DNA of 64,000 nucleotides from Enterobacteriaceae endosymbiont of Donacia dentata. GTDB lineage: Bacteria > Pseudomonadota > Gammaproteobacteria > Enterobacterales > Enterobacteriaceae. Below the pieces are notes generated by a model, which worked only from the letters and a program-made list of their open reading frames with translations, did not search any database and was not told the DNA's origin. Of this stretch, positions 19,952 through 31,309 are shown one piece after another (within the stretch, counting starts at the first letter, position 1; every line of letters begins with the position of its first letter). The stretch lies in assembly GCF_012570745.1 (NCBI RefSeq), contig NZ_CP046212.1, positions 351,644 to 415,643 on the forward strand, read 5' to 3'. Both the position numbers and the translations under genes were made by a program.

Positions 19952-20494
19952 TTATGGTAATATATTTTTAATATCCACTTCAATATTTGAATCTTTAGTA
20001 GATATTTTTTTTTTATTCAGAATATTCACTCCTGAAATATCATAGTAATCATAATCAGAATATTTTCCTTGATTATTGATTAATAAGTCATTTTTTTCAT
20101 ATATTAAGTTTTTTCTATTAAATTCACATAATTCAAAATCAGGGATTAATTGTATTGCACCTGTTGGACAAGCTTCCTCACAAAAGCCACAAAAAATACA
20201 TCTAGATATATTAATTCTAAAAAATAATGGATAAGATCTTCCATTTTTTTTTACTGCTTTTTTTAAAGTTATACAACCTACTGGACATACTACAGCACAA
20301 AGATCACAAGCAACACATTTTTCATTATTATTTAAATCAGATGTTAATATAATTCTACCTCTATATCTTGTTGGTAAATGAACTTTTTCTTCTGGATACA
20401 TAATAGTTTCTCTTCTACTAAAAATATTTTTCCAGACTAAAAAAATACTTTGAATTTGACTCATTACATCAAAAAAAAATTTTTTTATATTCAT
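19952..20494 (-). CDS. nuoI: NADH dehydrogenase I subunit I, two 4Fe-4S clusters
   Basis: NuoI carries clusters N6a and N6b, which pass electrons from NuoG toward NuoB. The 180-residue protein (E. coli 180) contains two complete ferredoxin motifs: CVACDLCAVVCPVGC (from about residue 60) and CIFCGFCEEACPTGA (from about residue 99). All eight cysteine ligands are present. The N-terminal amphipathic part and the YRGRIILTSDL segment match the E. coli protein. The start ATG at 20494 is in frame with homology from the first residues. Confidence 0.98.
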   Translation of the reverse strand: MNIKKFFFDVMSQIQSIFLVWKNIFSRRETIMYPEEKVHLPTRYRGRIILTSDLNNNEKCVACDLCAVVCPVGCITLKKAVKKNGRSYPLFFRINISRCIFCGFCEEACPTGAIQLIPDFELCEFNRKNLIYEKNDLLINNQGKYSDYDYYDISGVNILNKKKISTKDSNIEVDIKNILP

Positions 20495-20516
20495 TTTTTT
20501 ATTTTTTAATAAATAA

Positions 20517-21491
20517 TTATTTTAATGATACTATAAAAGCAGTAATAACTAAATTAATTAATGTTAATGGTAAACATATAAACCAACCAAAATGCATAAT
20601 TTGATCATAACGTGGTCTAGGTAATGAAGCTCTTATTAAAATAAATAATATAATAAATATTATAGTTTTGATTAAATACCATATAATAGATGGTAAAAAT
20701 GGTCCTAACCATCCGCCAAAAAATAAAATTACTATTAAAGATGAAAGTATAATAATACTAATATATTCTCCTATAAAAAATAATCCAAATTTCATTCCAG
20801 AATATTCAATATGATAACCATCAGCTAATTCTTGTTCTGTTTCTGGTTGATCAAAAGGATGTCTATGACACAATGCTATAGATGCTATAATGAAAGATAA
20901 AAAACCAAAAAATTGAGGTATTATATTCCAACAATATTTATATTGTTGATTTACTATATCAAATAAATTAAATGATCCAGTTTGACAAATAATACCCATT
21001 AATGATAAACCTAAAAAAATTTCATAACTGATTATTTGAGCTACTCCTCTAATAGTTCCTAATAAAGCATATTTATTATTACTAGCCCAACCTGCAAATA
21101 AAATTGAATATACGGAAATACTCGCCATCATAAAAAAAAAAAGTATCCCAATATTTAAATTAGATATCATTATATAAGGAGTAATTGGTAATATGGCAAA
21201 TACTGATAATAATGAATTAAAAGCAATTATAGGTGCTATATTAAATAATAATTTGTTAGAAAAATTAGGAGTCCAATCTTCTTTAAAAAGAATTTTTATC
21301 ATATCTGCTAATAATTGTAAACAACCATATAACCCAACTCTATTAGGTCCATAACGATTTTGAAATAAAGCTAATATACGTCTTTCTATAAAACTTAAAA
21401 AAGCACCACTAATTATTAATATTATTAATATTAATAATGTTTTTAATATATATATTAATTCCATTGAATTTAAAAAAGAAAATAAAATCAT
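20517..21491 (-). CDS. nuoH: NADH dehydrogenase I subunit H
   Basis: NuoH forms the quinone chamber entrance of complex I. The 324-residue protein (E. coli 325) has the signature motifs [31 protein letters not shown] [16 protein letters not shown], and the acidic loop [21 protein letters not shown], which shapes the quinone path. About eight hydrophobic helices are visible. The start ATG overlaps the nuoG stop by 4 nt. Conservation is high, consistent with a functional complex. Confidence 0.98.
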   Translation of the reverse strand: MILFSFLNSMELIYILKTLLILIILIISGAFLSFIERRILALFQNRYGPNRVGLYGCLQLLADMIKILFKEDWTPNFSNKLLFNIAPIIAFNSLLSVFAILPITPYIMISNLNIGILFFFMMASISVYSILFAGWASNNKYALLGTIRGVAQIISYEIFLGLSLMGIICQTGSFNLFDIVNQQYKYCWNIIPQFFGFLSFIIASIALCHRHPFDQPETEQELADGYHIEYSGMKFGLFFIGEYISIIILSSLIVILFFGGWLGPFLPSIIWYLIKTIIFIILFILIRASLPRPRYDQIMHFGWFICLPLTLINLVITAFIVSLK

Positions 21492-24196
21492 TTTAATACC
21501 TTTATTTTTTCAATAGTTTTTCCTGAAAAAGATAATGGAATTTCTTTTATTCCTAATGGCATACTAATCAAACCTTGATGTAAAAATTTTGAAATATAAG
21601 TTTTTAATATAAAAATATTATTTAAACAATATAATTTAACTAAATGATTATTTAAAATGCCTAATTTTTTAGCATCTTTTTGATTAAAAACGACATAATG
21701 ATTATAAAAATATTTTTGTATTAAAAAAGATTCTTGAATTAAAATCTTATTATAAAATAAATGATGATATGAAACAATTATTAATTTTTTAGAAATAGAA
21801 AATTTATTAAAATTATTTTTTATTTTAATCTTAATTTTATTATTTTTTTTTTCACGAATTTTAAATCCTGTAGGTCCATATTTTGATGAAATTCCTATTT
21901 CTTTTTGAAATTTATATAATGATTGTGAAGAATTTAATCCTGGATACCATAAAAATGGCAAATGTGTACAATTAATATTTGAATTATAATTTCCTTCCAT
22001 AGAAAAATTAAATATAGTATCTTTATCTTTTGGTTGTTCCGGTTCATTAACACTACTATTAGATAGTATTGATGTTCTTCCACTATAACGAATTGGTGAT
22101 CTTGCAAATTTTCGATTATGTATTCTATAATTTGCTTTAGGAGCAGCTAAGCTAATTCCTTTAAGAATTGAAATATTTTTTTCACATTTTTTAATTACTT
22201 CATCTAAAGTAATACTATTATCTAAATTTTTTAATTTAGCATATATTTTATATATCCATTTCCAACTTGATTTTCTATTATTATTTTTATTATAAAAAGA
22301 AGGTTTATATACTTGAAAAAATCTCTGTGCTCTACATTCATTGTTAATAACAGTTCCACTACTTTCCATAAAATTTGCTGTTGGTAATATTATATTTGCT
22401 TTTTCCATAGTTCTACTAAATATATGATCTAATACAATTATATTAGGAATATTTTTAAAAAAATTATTTAATTTATTTTTTTCTTCATAAAAATATAGAT
22501 CATTTTCCATAATAATAATTGTGTCTATAGTTGAATTATTATTAAATAAATTATTTTTAATAAATATATCATCTAAAGATTTTCCATTTATTAATCCTAA
22601 ACCCATACTATTTACCGTATTTAATCCATAAAATAAACCTGTATTTTTTTTTTTTTTATTAAGTGCTTGTGCTACAGCATAAGATGCAGATATTAATTCT
22701 AAAGAATTAGATCCTGTTCCTGAAATAATTAAAGGTTTTATTGAATTTAATAAAATATTTTTTATTTCAATAATTTTGTTTTTTAATGTTTTATCATATA
22801 AAAATATATCATTTTTTTTATTTTCAATGCAATTTGCTAATGCAAAACCAAATTGAGATTGTTTAATTATAGTATTATAATAATTCCATGAAGAAATGTC
22901 ATCTAACATTGTCTTGTCAAGACTTGTTATAAATAATGAATTTGATGATCTATTTTTAATATTTAAAATTGCATCAGAATGCCAATAAGGAATATTTTTA
23001 TGAAGTATATTTTTTTTCATTGCTTGTCTTACTGCTAAAGCTGCACGAGGATTTGTATTACTTAAATCTTCTCCTAAAATTAAAATTACATCATAATTTT
23101 CTATTTCTGATAAAGTTGGAAAATATATATTTGTATTTTGTAATATTTTTATTATATAATTAATTTGTTTTTTTTCACTTTCTAAAATACCTAAACAAAA
23201 ATTTTTTTTTCCAACTAATTTTTTTAAAAGAAAATTACTTTCTATACTTGCTCTAGGTGAGCCTATACCAATAATTTTTTGAGATTTTAATATTAAGTTC
23301 GTAATTTTTTTAACAATTATATTTTTATTAAAAATAATTTTTTTATTATAAATAATATTAATAGGATTATTTTTTAAATAAGTATAACCATAACCAAAAT
23401 AACCTTTATCACAAAGAAAATAATGATTTATTTCTTCATGATATCTATTTTGTATATTAGATAATTTACCATAACGTTCTCCAACAAAAATATTACATCC
23501 TAATGAACAATGTTGACAAATACTAGGAGCATATTGAAGATCCCATTTTCTTGTAAAATTATTAGTATAAGCTTTATCAGTAAATACTCCTGTTGGACAA
23601 ATTTCAATTAAATTTCCAGAAAATGGATTTTCTAATATTCCATCATTATATCTTCCAAAATAAATATCATTTTTTGATGAAAAAACATTAAAATCTTTTC
23701 CACCAGCATAATTTTTATAAAATCTTACACAACGATAACACGTAATACAGCGATTCATTACATGAGATATAAAGGGACCTAAGTATTGATTTTTATATTT
23801 TCTTTTAGGAAAAGTATATCTACGTATATTATGTCCCACCATAACAGTCATATCTTGTAGATGACAACTACCTCCTTCATCACAAATAGGACAATCATGA
23901 GGATGATTTAACATTAATAATTCAATAATTTTTTTACGAAAATTAATGATATCATTATCATTAATAATAATATTTGATTCTTTCGAAGGTAAAGACATAC
24001 AGGACATAATTATATGTCCTTTTTTTTTAGTATTATCATATTGTTTTATTGCACATTGACGACAAACACCTATACTTCCTAAAATAGGATGCCAACAAAA
24101 ATATGGTATATTAAAACCTAAAGATAAACATATTTTTAATAAATTATCTTTTTTATTAACTTTATATAATTGATTTTCTATATGAATATTAATCAT
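21488..24196 (-). CDS. nuoG: NADH dehydrogenase I subunit G, multi-cluster Fe-S subunit
   Basis: NuoG is the largest peripheral-arm subunit and carries several Fe-S clusters. The 902-residue protein (E. coli 908) has the N-terminal 2Fe-2S ligands ([17 protein letters not shown]), the [19 protein letters not shown] segment with a His-Cys3 cluster, the NRCITCYRC cluster motif, and the CQHCSLGC...CDKGYFG ligands of the extra N7 cluster found in E. coli. The molybdopterin-like domain follows. The region after residue 770 is more diverged. The 99-nt gap to nuoF is the largest inside the nuo cluster. Confidence 0.97.
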   Translation of the reverse strand: MINIHIENQLYKVNKKDNLLKICLSLGFNIPYFCWHPILGSIGVCRQCAIKQYDNTKKKGHIIMSCMSLPSKESNIIINDNDIINFRKKIIELLMLNHPHDCPICDEGGSCHLQDMTVMVGHNIRRYTFPKRKYKNQYLGPFISHVMNRCITCYRCVRFYKNYAGGKDFNVFSSKNDIYFGRYNDGILENPFSGNLIEICPTGVFTDKAYTNNFTRKWDLQYAPSICQHCSLGCNIFVGERYGKLSNIQNRYHEEINHYFLCDKGYFGYGYTYLKNNPINIIYNKKIIFNKNIIVKKITNLILKSQKIIGIGSPRASIESNFLLKKLVGKKNFCLGILESEKKQINYIIKILQNTNIYFPTLSEIENYDVILILGEDLSNTNPRAALAVRQAMKKNILHKNIPYWHSDAILNIKNRSSNSLFITSLDKTMLDDISSWNYYNTIIKQSQFGFALANCIENKKNDIFLYDKTLKNKIIEIKNILLNSIKPLIISGTGSNSLELISASYAVAQALNKKKKNTGLFYGLNTVNSMGLGLINGKSLDDIFIKNNLFNNNSTIDTIIIMENDLYFYEEKNKLNNFFKNIPNIIVLDHIFSRTMEKANIILPTANFMESSGTVINNECRAQRFFQVYKPSFYNKNNNRKSSWKWIYKIYAKLKNLDNSITLDEVIKKCEKNISILKGISLAAPKANYRIHNRKFARSPIRYSGRTSILSNSSVNEPEQPKDKDTIFNFSMEGNYNSNINCTHLPFLWYPGLNSSQSLYKFQKEIGISSKYGPTGFKIREKKNNKIKIKIKNNFNKFSISKKLIIVSYHHLFYNKILIQESFLIQKYFYNHYVVFNQKDAKKLGILNNHLVKLYCLNNIFILKTYISKFLHQGLISMPLGIKEIPLSFSGKTIEKIKVLK

Positions 24197-24295
24197 AATA
24201 CATATTCCGTAGTATATTAATTTATAATAAAAATACCTTATTGATAATAATTACAATGTTTAAATTTATTTATTTTTATATAAAAAATAATTAAT

Positions 24296-25576
24296 TTAAT
24301 AAGTTATCCCATATTCAAATTCATGTAAAAAATATTTTAAGGCACTATTTAAAGGAGCCATAGCACCTGGTGCATGTGCACAAAATGGTCCTTCGTCCTT
24401 TAATAAATTACTCATATCTTTTAATATAATAAGATCTTTAGTAGATCCTATTTTTTTTTCTAAATTGTTTAATATTTTTACAATCCAAGGTAGTCCTTCC
24501 CTACAAGGGGTACATAAACCACAAGATTCTCTTGCAAAAAAAGTTTCTAAATTTTTTAGTAAAGATACTATATTAATTTTATTATCTATAGCTATAGATA
24601 TACCAGTTCCTAATCTACTTCCTGCATTATAAATAGTAATAAAATCCATGGGTAAATCTAAATGATTTTCCATTAAAAATCCAGTCCCCGCACCACCAGG
24701 TTGCCATGTTTTAAGTTTTAATCCTTTTTTCATACCACCAGCATATTTTTCTAAAACAATACGAGCTGGAGTACCAAAGGGTAATTCCCATAATCCAGGT
24801 TTTTTTACATTACCAGAAAAACCTAACATTTTTGTTCCACTATCATTTTTACTATTTGATAAATTCTTATACCAATCAGATCCATAATTTATTATCCCAG
24901 GTATATTAAAAATAGTTTCAACATTATTTACACATGTAGGTTTTCCCCATAATCCAATTGTGGAAGGATATGGAGGTTTAAAACGAGGATTAGCACGTTT
25001 ACCTTCTAAAGAATTAATCAATGCTGTTTCTTCTCCACATATATATCTACCAGCACCAATATGAAGATAAATATCAAAATTGAAATTAGTATTTAAAATA
25101 TTTTTACCTAATACTCCAAATTTATAGGCTTCTTTTATTACTATATTTAAAATTTTTGCACATTTAACATATTCTCCTCTTAAAAAAATATATCCTTTAT
25201 TAGCTTGAATAGCAAAAGCACTAATAATCATTCCTTCTAATAATTGATGTGGAATATGTTCTATTAAAAAACGATCTTTATAAGTACCAGGTTCCATTTC
25301 ATCAGCATTACATAAAAAATAACGAGTTTCTGAATTATTATTTTTTTTTGGCATGAGATCCCATTTTAAACCAGTATAAAAACCTCCACCTCCCCTACCT
25401 TTTAATTTTGATTTTTTTACAATATCAATTATTTCTTGTGGATTATTTTTTTTTAAAATTGTTTTTAAAATTTGATAACCATTTTTTTTTATATATTTTT
25501 TTATAAATATTGTTTTATTTTTATTAATACGCCATGTTAAAGGATGTGTTTCTGGATTAGGATTAATTATTTTCAT
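24296..25576 (-). CDS. nuoF: NADH dehydrogenase I subunit F, NADH and FMN site
   Basis: NuoF binds NADH and FMN and holds the N3 4Fe-4S cluster. The 426-residue protein has the NADH/FMN-binding glycine-rich GRGGGGFYTGLKW (E. coli GRGGAGFSTGLKW), NADEMEPGTYKDR, GAGRYICGEETALINSLEG, and cluster ligands in ESCGLCTPCREG plus CAHAPG. It is about 20 residues shorter than E. coli NuoF (445) because the non-conserved C-terminal tail is missing. Its start overlaps the nuoE end by 14 nt. Confidence 0.98.
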   Translation of the reverse strand: MKIINPNPETHPLTWRINKNKTIFIKKYIKKNGYQILKTILKKNNPQEIIDIVKKSKLKGRGGGGFYTGLKWDLMPKKNNNSETRYFLCNADEMEPGTYKDRFLIEHIPHQLLEGMIISAFAIQANKGYIFLRGEYVKCAKILNIVIKEAYKFGVLGKNILNTNFNFDIYLHIGAGRYICGEETALINSLEGKRANPRFKPPYPSTIGLWGKPTCVNNVETIFNIPGIINYGSDWYKNLSNSKNDSGTKMLGFSGNVKKPGLWELPFGTPARIVLEKYAGGMKKGLKLKTWQPGGAGTGFLMENHLDLPMDFITIYNAGSRLGTGISIAIDNKINIVSLLKNLETFFARESCGLCTPCREGLPWIVKILNNLEKKIGSTKDLIILKDMSNLLKDEGPFCAHAPGAMAPLNSALKYFLHEFEYGITY

Positions 25577-26072
25577 AAATATATTTATCCAATATTTTGT
25601 TAAAACTATTAATTGTTAATGAATTATAAATTTTTTCATTAATCATAATAACAGGACTATTTTCACAATGACCTAAACAACATATAGGTATTAAAGTAAA
25701 TAAATTATCAGTAGTTGTTTGTCCTGGAAGAATTTTTAATTTTGTTGTAATATTTTTTAAAATTTTTTTATATCCTGTTATATAACATACAATACTATCA
25801 CAATATTTAATTACATATTTACCAACTGGTGATCTAAAAATTTGACTATAAAATGTTGCTATACTATCAATTTCAGAAGGATGTACATTTAAAATATCGG
25901 AAATAAAAATAATAATCTCATCAGAAATCCATCCATATTTTTTTTGAAAAAAAATTAATATTTCTAAAATAGCAGCATTATTACATTTATAATGATTTTT
26001 AATTTTATTAATAATTTTTAATTCTTTTTCATTTAAAATCAAACTAATTTTATTAAATATTTTTTTTGTCAT
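25563..26072 (-). CDS. nuoE: NADH dehydrogenase I subunit E, 2Fe-2S
   Basis: NuoE is a thioredoxin-fold 2Fe-2S protein of the NADH-input module. The 169-residue protein (E. coli 166) has the four cysteine ligands in YCDSIVCYITGY (first pair, near residues 95 and 100) and PICCLGHCENSP (second pair). The helical N-terminal part with KYGWISDEII and HPSEIDSIATFYSQI matches the family. It lies 6 nt after nuoCD and overlaps nuoF. Confidence 0.97.
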   Translation of the reverse strand: MTKKIFNKISLILNEKELKIINKIKNHYKCNNAAILEILIFFQKKYGWISDEIIIFISDILNVHPSEIDSIATFYSQIFRSPVGKYVIKYCDSIVCYITGYKKILKNITTKLKILPGQTTTDNLFTLIPICCLGHCENSPVIMINEKIYNSLTINSFNKILDKYIYENN

Positions 26073-26078
26073 ATTATT

Positions 26079-27908
26079 TTAACGATCTACATCAGACATC
26101 ACAAAGTCAATACTACCTAAATAAGTAATCAAATCTGATATTAAACTACCACAAATTACAGATGGTATTTGTTGTAAATGAGGGAAACTAGGTGTTCTAA
26201 TTCTAGTTCGATAACTTATCGTATTTCCATCACTTATTAAATAATAACTATTAATACCTTTTGTGGCTTCAACCATCTGAAATGATTCATTTGCAGAAAT
26301 TAATGGTCCCCAAGAAACTTGTATAAAATGTTGAATTAATGTTTCTATATCATTTAACATTCTATTTCTTAAAGGAGGAGTTGTTAAAGGATGATCTACT
26401 TTATATAATCCTTCAGGCATATAATTTAAACATTGATTTATGATACGTAAACTTTGCCAAATTTCTTCAAATTTTAATAAAACTCTTGAATAACAATCAC
26501 TAATATTTTTACCTATAGGAATTTCAAAATCAAAATTTTCATATCCAGAATAAGGACGCCATTTTCTAACATCAAAATCTAATCCAGTTGCTCTTAATCC
26601 TGTACCAGTTACTCCCCAAGATATTGCTTCTTGTTGATTATAAGATGCTATATTTTTAGAACGAGATATTAAAATACTATTTTGTAATGCTACTTTTTTA
26701 TATATTTTTAATCTTTTAGGTAACCAAATAATTAATTTTTTTACTAAAATATCCCATCCTTTAGGGAGATCTTGTGCTAAACCTCCTATTCTAAACCATG
26801 ATGGATGCATTCTAGCTCCAGTAATAAACTCAATAATATCATATATTTTTTGTCTATCAGTAAATGCTAAAAACACAGGAGTCATAGCACCTACATCTTG
26901 TATAAAAGTAGATAAAAATAATAAATGACTATTAATACGAAATAATTCTGATAACATTATTCTAATAACTTTAATTCTATCATTAACAATGATATTAGCT
27001 AATTTTTCTACTGCCAAAATATAAGGCATTTCATTAATACATCCACCTAAATATTCAATTCTATCTGTATATGGAATATATGTATGCCATGTTTGTCTTT
27101 CAGCTATTTTTTCTGCTCCTCTATGATGATAACCTATATCCGGTATGCATTTAATAATTTCTTCACCTGATAATTGTAATATTATTCTAAATGCACCATG
27201 AACAGAAGGATGATTAGGTCCTAAATTAAGGAACATATAATTATTATATTTTTTATTATCATCTATTGATAAATTCCATTCTTTTGGATTAAAATCAGAA
27301 GAACTAATATCTAGTTTATATTTTTCTTTAGTTAAAGAATAAGGTTTAGATTCTGTAGCTCTAAAAGGAAAATCTTTACGTAAAGGATAACCATTATCCC
27401 AATTTCTAGGTAATAATATATGAGTTAAAAATGGATGATCAATAAAATTAATACCATACATTTCCCATATTTCTCTTTCATACCAATTAGCATTTTTATA
27501 AAAATTAGTTATAGTATAAACACTTAGAAATTTTTTTTTTAAAGGAATTTTAATAATTATATCTGAATTTCGATTAATAGAAATTAAATGATAAAATAAA
27601 GAAAAATCCATTTTAGACATTAGTTTAAATTTATTATAATGTAATCTTTCATCTATACCATGCATATCATATAACATATTATATGGATTATTAATTTGAG
27701 AAAAAAATTTCATAAATTTTATTAAATCTTTATTTCTAATCCAAATAATTAATGGCATTTTATTATTCATATTATTTTGTATAATAAATTCTTTAAAACT
27801 AAAATTATTATTTAATTCATTTATTATCGATTCTTTATATTTTTTATAAAAAAATTTATTATGTTTTTCTCCTATTTTCTGAATTATTTTATCAAAAAAA
27901 TTATTCAT
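26079..27908 (-). CDS. nuoC: Fused NADH dehydrogenase I subunits C and D
   Basis: This is the fused 30-kDa and 49-kDa subunit (NuoCD) typical of enterobacteria. It links the hydrophilic arm to the membrane and forms the quinone-binding site. The 609-residue protein (E. coli about 600) has the C part with [14 protein letters not shown] and [15 protein letters not shown], then the D part with [16 protein letters not shown] (quinone-site histidine), [17 protein letters not shown], and the C-terminal [21 protein letters not shown] ending in SDVDR as in E. coli. The fusion joint is intact. Presence of the fusion supports placement near Enterobacterales. Confidence 0.98.
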   Translation of the reverse strand: MNNFFDKIIQKIGEKHNKFFYKKYKESIINELNNNFSFKEFIIQNNMNNKMPLIIWIRNKDLIKFMKFFSQINNPYNMLYDMHGIDERLHYNKFKLMSKMDFSLFYHLISINRNSDIIIKIPLKKKFLSVYTITNFYKNANWYEREIWEMYGINFIDHPFLTHILLPRNWDNGYPLRKDFPFRATESKPYSLTKEKYKLDISSSDFNPKEWNLSIDDNKKYNNYMFLNLGPNHPSVHGAFRIILQLSGEEIIKCIPDIGYHHRGAEKIAERQTWHTYIPYTDRIEYLGGCINEMPYILAVEKLANIIVNDRIKVIRIMLSELFRINSHLLFLSTFIQDVGAMTPVFLAFTDRQKIYDIIEFITGARMHPSWFRIGGLAQDLPKGWDILVKKLIIWLPKRLKIYKKVALQNSILISRSKNIASYNQQEAISWGVTGTGLRATGLDFDVRKWRPYSGYENFDFEIPIGKNISDCYSRVLLKFEEIWQSLRIINQCLNYMPEGLYKVDHPLTTPPLRNRMLNDIETLIQHFIQVSWGPLISANESFQMVEATKGINSYYLISDGNTISYRTRIRTPSFPHLQQIPSVICGSLISDLITYLGSIDFVMSDVDR

Positions 27909-27939
27909 AATTGAATCCTATTATAAATTTCATATAAAA

Positions 27940-28596
27940 TTATATATTATTATTTAATTTAATATTTTTATTAAAAAATTTACTAGATGATTTCATTTTA
28001 GCTTTATATATACCTTGATCTCCTAAAACCCAAGATAAAGGACGTCTTTCATTATTAATAGATTTTTGTAATAATAATAATGCTTGTATATACGATTCTG
28101 GTCTGGGAGGACATCCTGGTATATAAATATCCACAGGTAAAAATTTATCTACTCCTTGTACAACAGAATATATATCATACATTCCTCCAGAATTAGCGCA
28201 AGAACCCATCGAAATTACCCATTTTGGTTCTAACATTTGATCATATAATCTTTGTATAATAGGGGCCATTTTTAAAAAACATGTTCCAGCTATTACCATA
28301 AAATCTGCTTGTCTAGGAGATGCTCTTAAAACTTCAGAACCAAAACGTGCTATATCATTAATAGATGTAAATGAAGTAGTCATTTCTACATAACAGCAAG
28401 ATAGACCAAAATTATATGGCCATAAAGAATTTTTTCTACCCCAATTAATTATTTTATGTGTAATTTTCTTTAAATTTCCTAAAAAAATATTTTTATTAAT
28501 TTGCTCATTCATAGGATCATAATTAATAATTTTTTTATCTTCTAAAGGAAATTTTTTTTGATTATTAATTTTAGATTTTGTAATAGTATATTTCAT
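27940..28596 (-). CDS. nuoB: NADH dehydrogenase I subunit B, N2 cluster
   Basis: NuoB holds the terminal N2 4Fe-4S cluster that reduces quinone. The 218-residue protein (E. coli 220) has the tandem cysteines in [10 protein letters not shown], then [19 protein letters not shown] and the last ligand in [11 protein letters not shown] chose the ATG at 28596, because the frame upstream begins only with TTG at 28617 and homology starts at MKYTITKSK. It follows nuoA by 49 nt. Conservation is among the highest of the nuo subunits. Confidence 0.98.
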   Translation of the reverse strand: MKYTITKSKINNQKKFPLEDKKIINYDPMNEQINKNIFLGNLKKITHKIINWGRKNSLWPYNFGLSCCYVEMTTSFTSINDIARFGSEVLRASPRQADFMVIAGTCFLKMAPIIQRLYDQMLEPKWVISMGSCANSGGMYDIYSVVQGVDKFLPVDIYIPGCPPRPESYIQALLLLQKSINNERRPLSWVLGDQGIYKAKMKSSSKFFNKNIKLNNNI

Positions 28597-28645
28597 TTTA
28601 TAAAGTATATATTTCAAATTTAATATTTTTTAAAATTTTTCTTTT

Positions 28646-29011
28646 TTAATCAAAAGCTTTCATTTTAAATAAATAAAATAAAGTAACTAAAATAGTGAAA
28701 ATAAATAATATTCCTTCAATAAAACCTTCAAATTTTACAATTTTAATAGAAACAGACCATAAATATAAATATAATGATTCAATATCAAAAATTATAAAAA
28801 ATATTGCTATCAGATAAAATTTAATATGGATTTTTATTTTATTATCACCATAAGAAAAAATTCCTGACTCGAATGGAATATGTTTATCTAAACCATATGA
28901 ATGTCCTCCTAAAAATAATGATATTAACATCATTATACAACTAATAATAATAGCAAAAATTTGAAATATTATAAAATAATTATAATTTAAAACTAATTTA
29001 TTTATTACCAT
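28646..29011 (-). CDS. nuoA: NADH dehydrogenase I subunit A
   Basis: NuoA is a three-helix membrane subunit near the quinone cavity. The 121-residue protein is shorter than the E. coli one (147), with reductions at both termini. The conserved loop PFESGIF and FYLIAIFFIIFDIESLYLYLWSV, which has the family acidic residues in helix 2, are present. It is the first nuo gene and starts only 37 nt after the thrC stop, with no obvious promoter between them. Transcription of nuo may therefore depend partly on the thr promoter. Confidence 0.96.
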   Translation of the reverse strand: MVINKLVLNYNYFIIFQIFAIIISCIMMLISLFLGGHSYGLDKHIPFESGIFSYGDNKIKIHIKFYLIAIFFIIFDIESLYLYLWSVSIKIVKFEGFIEGILFIFTILVTLFYLFKMKAFD

Positions 29012-29048
29012 AATGTATACTCTAGATTAAAAATCTATTTTATTAAAA

Positions 29049-30353
29049 TTATATAATATAATTTTTTATTAAAAATTTTTTTAAATGATCAAAATTATTA
29101 GATAAGGTATAAGATAAATTTTTTTTTTTATTACAATTAACTAATATATTAGGTAATATTACTTTTTTATTTAAAATATTAAAAATATAATCTTGAAATT
29201 TAGATGGGTGAGCAGTACCAAGAAATACATTAAATGTATTTTTTTCTGATATTTTTTTTTTTAATGCACAATAACTTACAGCTGAATGTGGTTCTAAAAT
29301 ATATTTATATTTATTATACACATCTATTATGGTTTCTGTTGTTTTAATATCTGTAATTACAGAAGATGTTAATTCACTTAAATTCCAATTTTTTTTATGA
29401 AAAATTTCTTCAACTCTAGGCCAATTGTTAGGTGAACTAACATCCATTGCATTTGATAAAGTTGGTATAGTTTTTTTAGGTAACCAATTTCTTGTATTTA
29501 AATATCTAAAAACTGTATCATTTACATTAGTAGCTGCAATAAATTTATATATAGGTAAACCAATCGCTTTAGCTATTAAACCAGCAGTTAAATTTCCAAA
29601 ATTACCACTAGGAATTGAAAAAATAATTTTTTTCTTTCTTTCTTTTAAAGGTATTTGAGCAAATGCTTCAAAATAATAACATATTTGGGCTATTAAACGA
29701 CTAATATTAATTGAATTAGCTGAATTAAAAGATAAAATTTTATTAAGTTCTTTATCATTAAAAACTTGTTTAATAAGATTTTGACAATCATCAAAATTAC
29801 CTTTAATAGCAATTGTTTTTATATTATTACCTATAGTACAAAATAATTTTTCTTGTAAAACAGAAATTTTTTTATAAGGATATAATATTATAACTTCAAT
29901 ATTATTAATTTTATTAAAAGCATGAGCAACAGCCGCACCAGTATCTCCAGAAGTAGCAGTTAAAATAATAATTTTATTTTTTTTATTAAAAAAATTTAAC
30001 ATTTGTGCCATAAAACGTACACCAAAATCTTTAAATGCTAAAGTTGGTCCATGAAATAATTCTAAACAAGAAAGATTATTATCAATTAAATTTAATATTA
30101 ATGGAAAATTAAATGCTTTTTTTATTTTTTTTTTTAAAATCTCTAAAGAAATTTCTTTTTCATTAATAAATAATGATAATAGATAACTACTTCTATCTAT
30201 AAAATCAAAATTTAATATATCTTTAATTATGTTATTATTTAATTTTGGTAAAGTTTTAGGAAAAAATAAACCTTGATTTTTTCCTAAACCTATTTTTAAA
30301 ACTTGATTAAATGTTTTTTGTTCTTTATGATAATTAAGATTATAAAATTTCAT
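29049..30353 (-). CDS. thrC: Threonine synthase
   Basis: Threonine synthase converts O-phosphohomoserine to threonine with PLP. The 434-residue protein (E. coli 428) has the PLP lysine in GPTLAFKDFGVRF (Lys108), the phosphate-binding TSGDTGAAVAHAF segment, and SIPSGNFGNLTAGLIAK, all at expected places. The ATG overlaps the thrB stop by 4 nt. It is the last gene of thrABC, an essential-amino-acid pathway commonly retained in nutritional endosymbionts. The nuo operon follows almost without a gap. Confidence 0.97.
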   Translation of the reverse strand: MKFYNLNYHKEQKTFNQVLKIGLGKNQGLFFPKTLPKLNNNIIKDILNFDFIDRSSYLLSLFINEKEISLEILKKKIKKAFNFPLILNLIDNNLSCLELFHGPTLAFKDFGVRFMAQMLNFFNKKNKIIILTATSGDTGAAVAHAFNKINNIEVIILYPYKKISVLQEKLFCTIGNNIKTIAIKGNFDDCQNLIKQVFNDKELNKILSFNSANSINISRLIAQICYYFEAFAQIPLKERKKKIIFSIPSGNFGNLTAGLIAKAIGLPIYKFIAATNVNDTVFRYLNTRNWLPKKTIPTLSNAMDVSSPNNWPRVEEIFHKKNWNLSELTSSVITDIKTTETIIDVYNKYKYILEPHSAVSYCALKKKISEKNTFNVFLGTAHPSKFQDYIFNILNKKVILPNILVNCNKKKNLSYTLSNNFDHLKKFLIKNYII

Positions 30354-31288
30354 GTTCTCTCCATAATTTTAGTACCTATCTCATTTATTTTACAAATATA
30401 AACAAAACCATTTTTTTTTAAAAAATTTTTTTTTAACCAATTAACCATATTATATGCAATATTTAAATTATTAAAAATACTAAATACAGTTGGTCCTGAT
30501 CCTGCAATACCATAACTTAAAGCACCAAATTTTTTTGCTGTATAAGTAATTTGTTCAAAATTAGGAATAAGAGATTTTCTATAAGGTTCTACAATAAAAT
30601 CTTTCATTAATTTTAATGCCAGTAATTCTTGTTTTGTATGACTAGCATGTATAAATCCTGCTAAATATTGACTTTGTTTAATAAAAATTTCTTTTTTATA
30701 TAAATTTGGTAATATTTTTCTGGAATCATATGTGGATAATTTAATACCAGAATATGCAATCACCCAGAACCAATTTTTAAAAATTGGAATATTTTGAATT
30801 ATTAAATTATCTTTATCAGTTATTAAAATTAATTTCATACCACCAAAAAAACAAGGAACGATATTATCGTAATGTATATTACCTGATAAAAATCCTTCTA
30901 ATTCTCCCATTAATCTTAATAAATCATATTCTTTTAATGGATTATTACAAAATAAATTTATTGCTTTTAAGAAAGCAACTATAGAACAAGCACTTGAACC
31001 CAGTCCAGATGAAACAGGAACATTTTTTTCTAAAATAATTTTTAAAGGAATTTTTCGACCAATTTTATTACAAAATTTTATCCAACAATGAAAAATAATA
31101 TTTTCATATTTTTCTTTTGGTAAATCATTAAAAAAATAACCTTTATTTATTAAAGTAAATTTTTTAGATGAATAAATTGATATAAAATCTCCTAAAATTC
31201 CTCCATCTATTCTAGATAACGCTATTCCTAGCGTGTCAAAACCTACATTAATATTACCAATAGAAGCAGGAGAATAAATTTTAATCAT
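30350..31288 (-). CDS. thrB: Homoserine kinase
   Basis: Homoserine kinase (GHMP kinase family) phosphorylates homoserine. I chose the ATG at 31288 (312 residues, E. coli 310). AAGGA lies about 9 nt upstream of it and actually overlaps the alternative ATG at 31297. Homology begins MIKIYSPASIGN, matching E. coli MVKVYAPASSAN. The GHMP phosphate loop PVSSGLGSSA is at residues 91-100, and GIAGSGPTVFSI near the C-terminus is the third GHMP motif. It lies between thrA (21 nt) and thrC (4-nt overlap). Confidence 0.97.
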   Translation of the reverse strand: MIKIYSPASIGNINVGFDTLGIALSRIDGGILGDFISIYSSKKFTLINKGYFFNDLPKEKYENIIFHCWIKFCNKIGRKIPLKIILEKNVPVSSGLGSSACSIVAFLKAINLFCNNPLKEYDLLRLMGELEGFLSGNIHYDNIVPCFFGGMKLILITDKDNLIIQNIPIFKNWFWVIAYSGIKLSTYDSRKILPNLYKKEIFIKQSQYLAGFIHASHTKQELLALKLMKDFIVEPYRKSLIPNFEQITYTAKKFGALSYGIAGSGPTVFSIFNNLNIAYNMVNWLKKNFLKKNGFVYICKINEIGTKIMERT

Positions 31289-31309
31289 AAAAATCATTCC
31301 TTATTTTAA

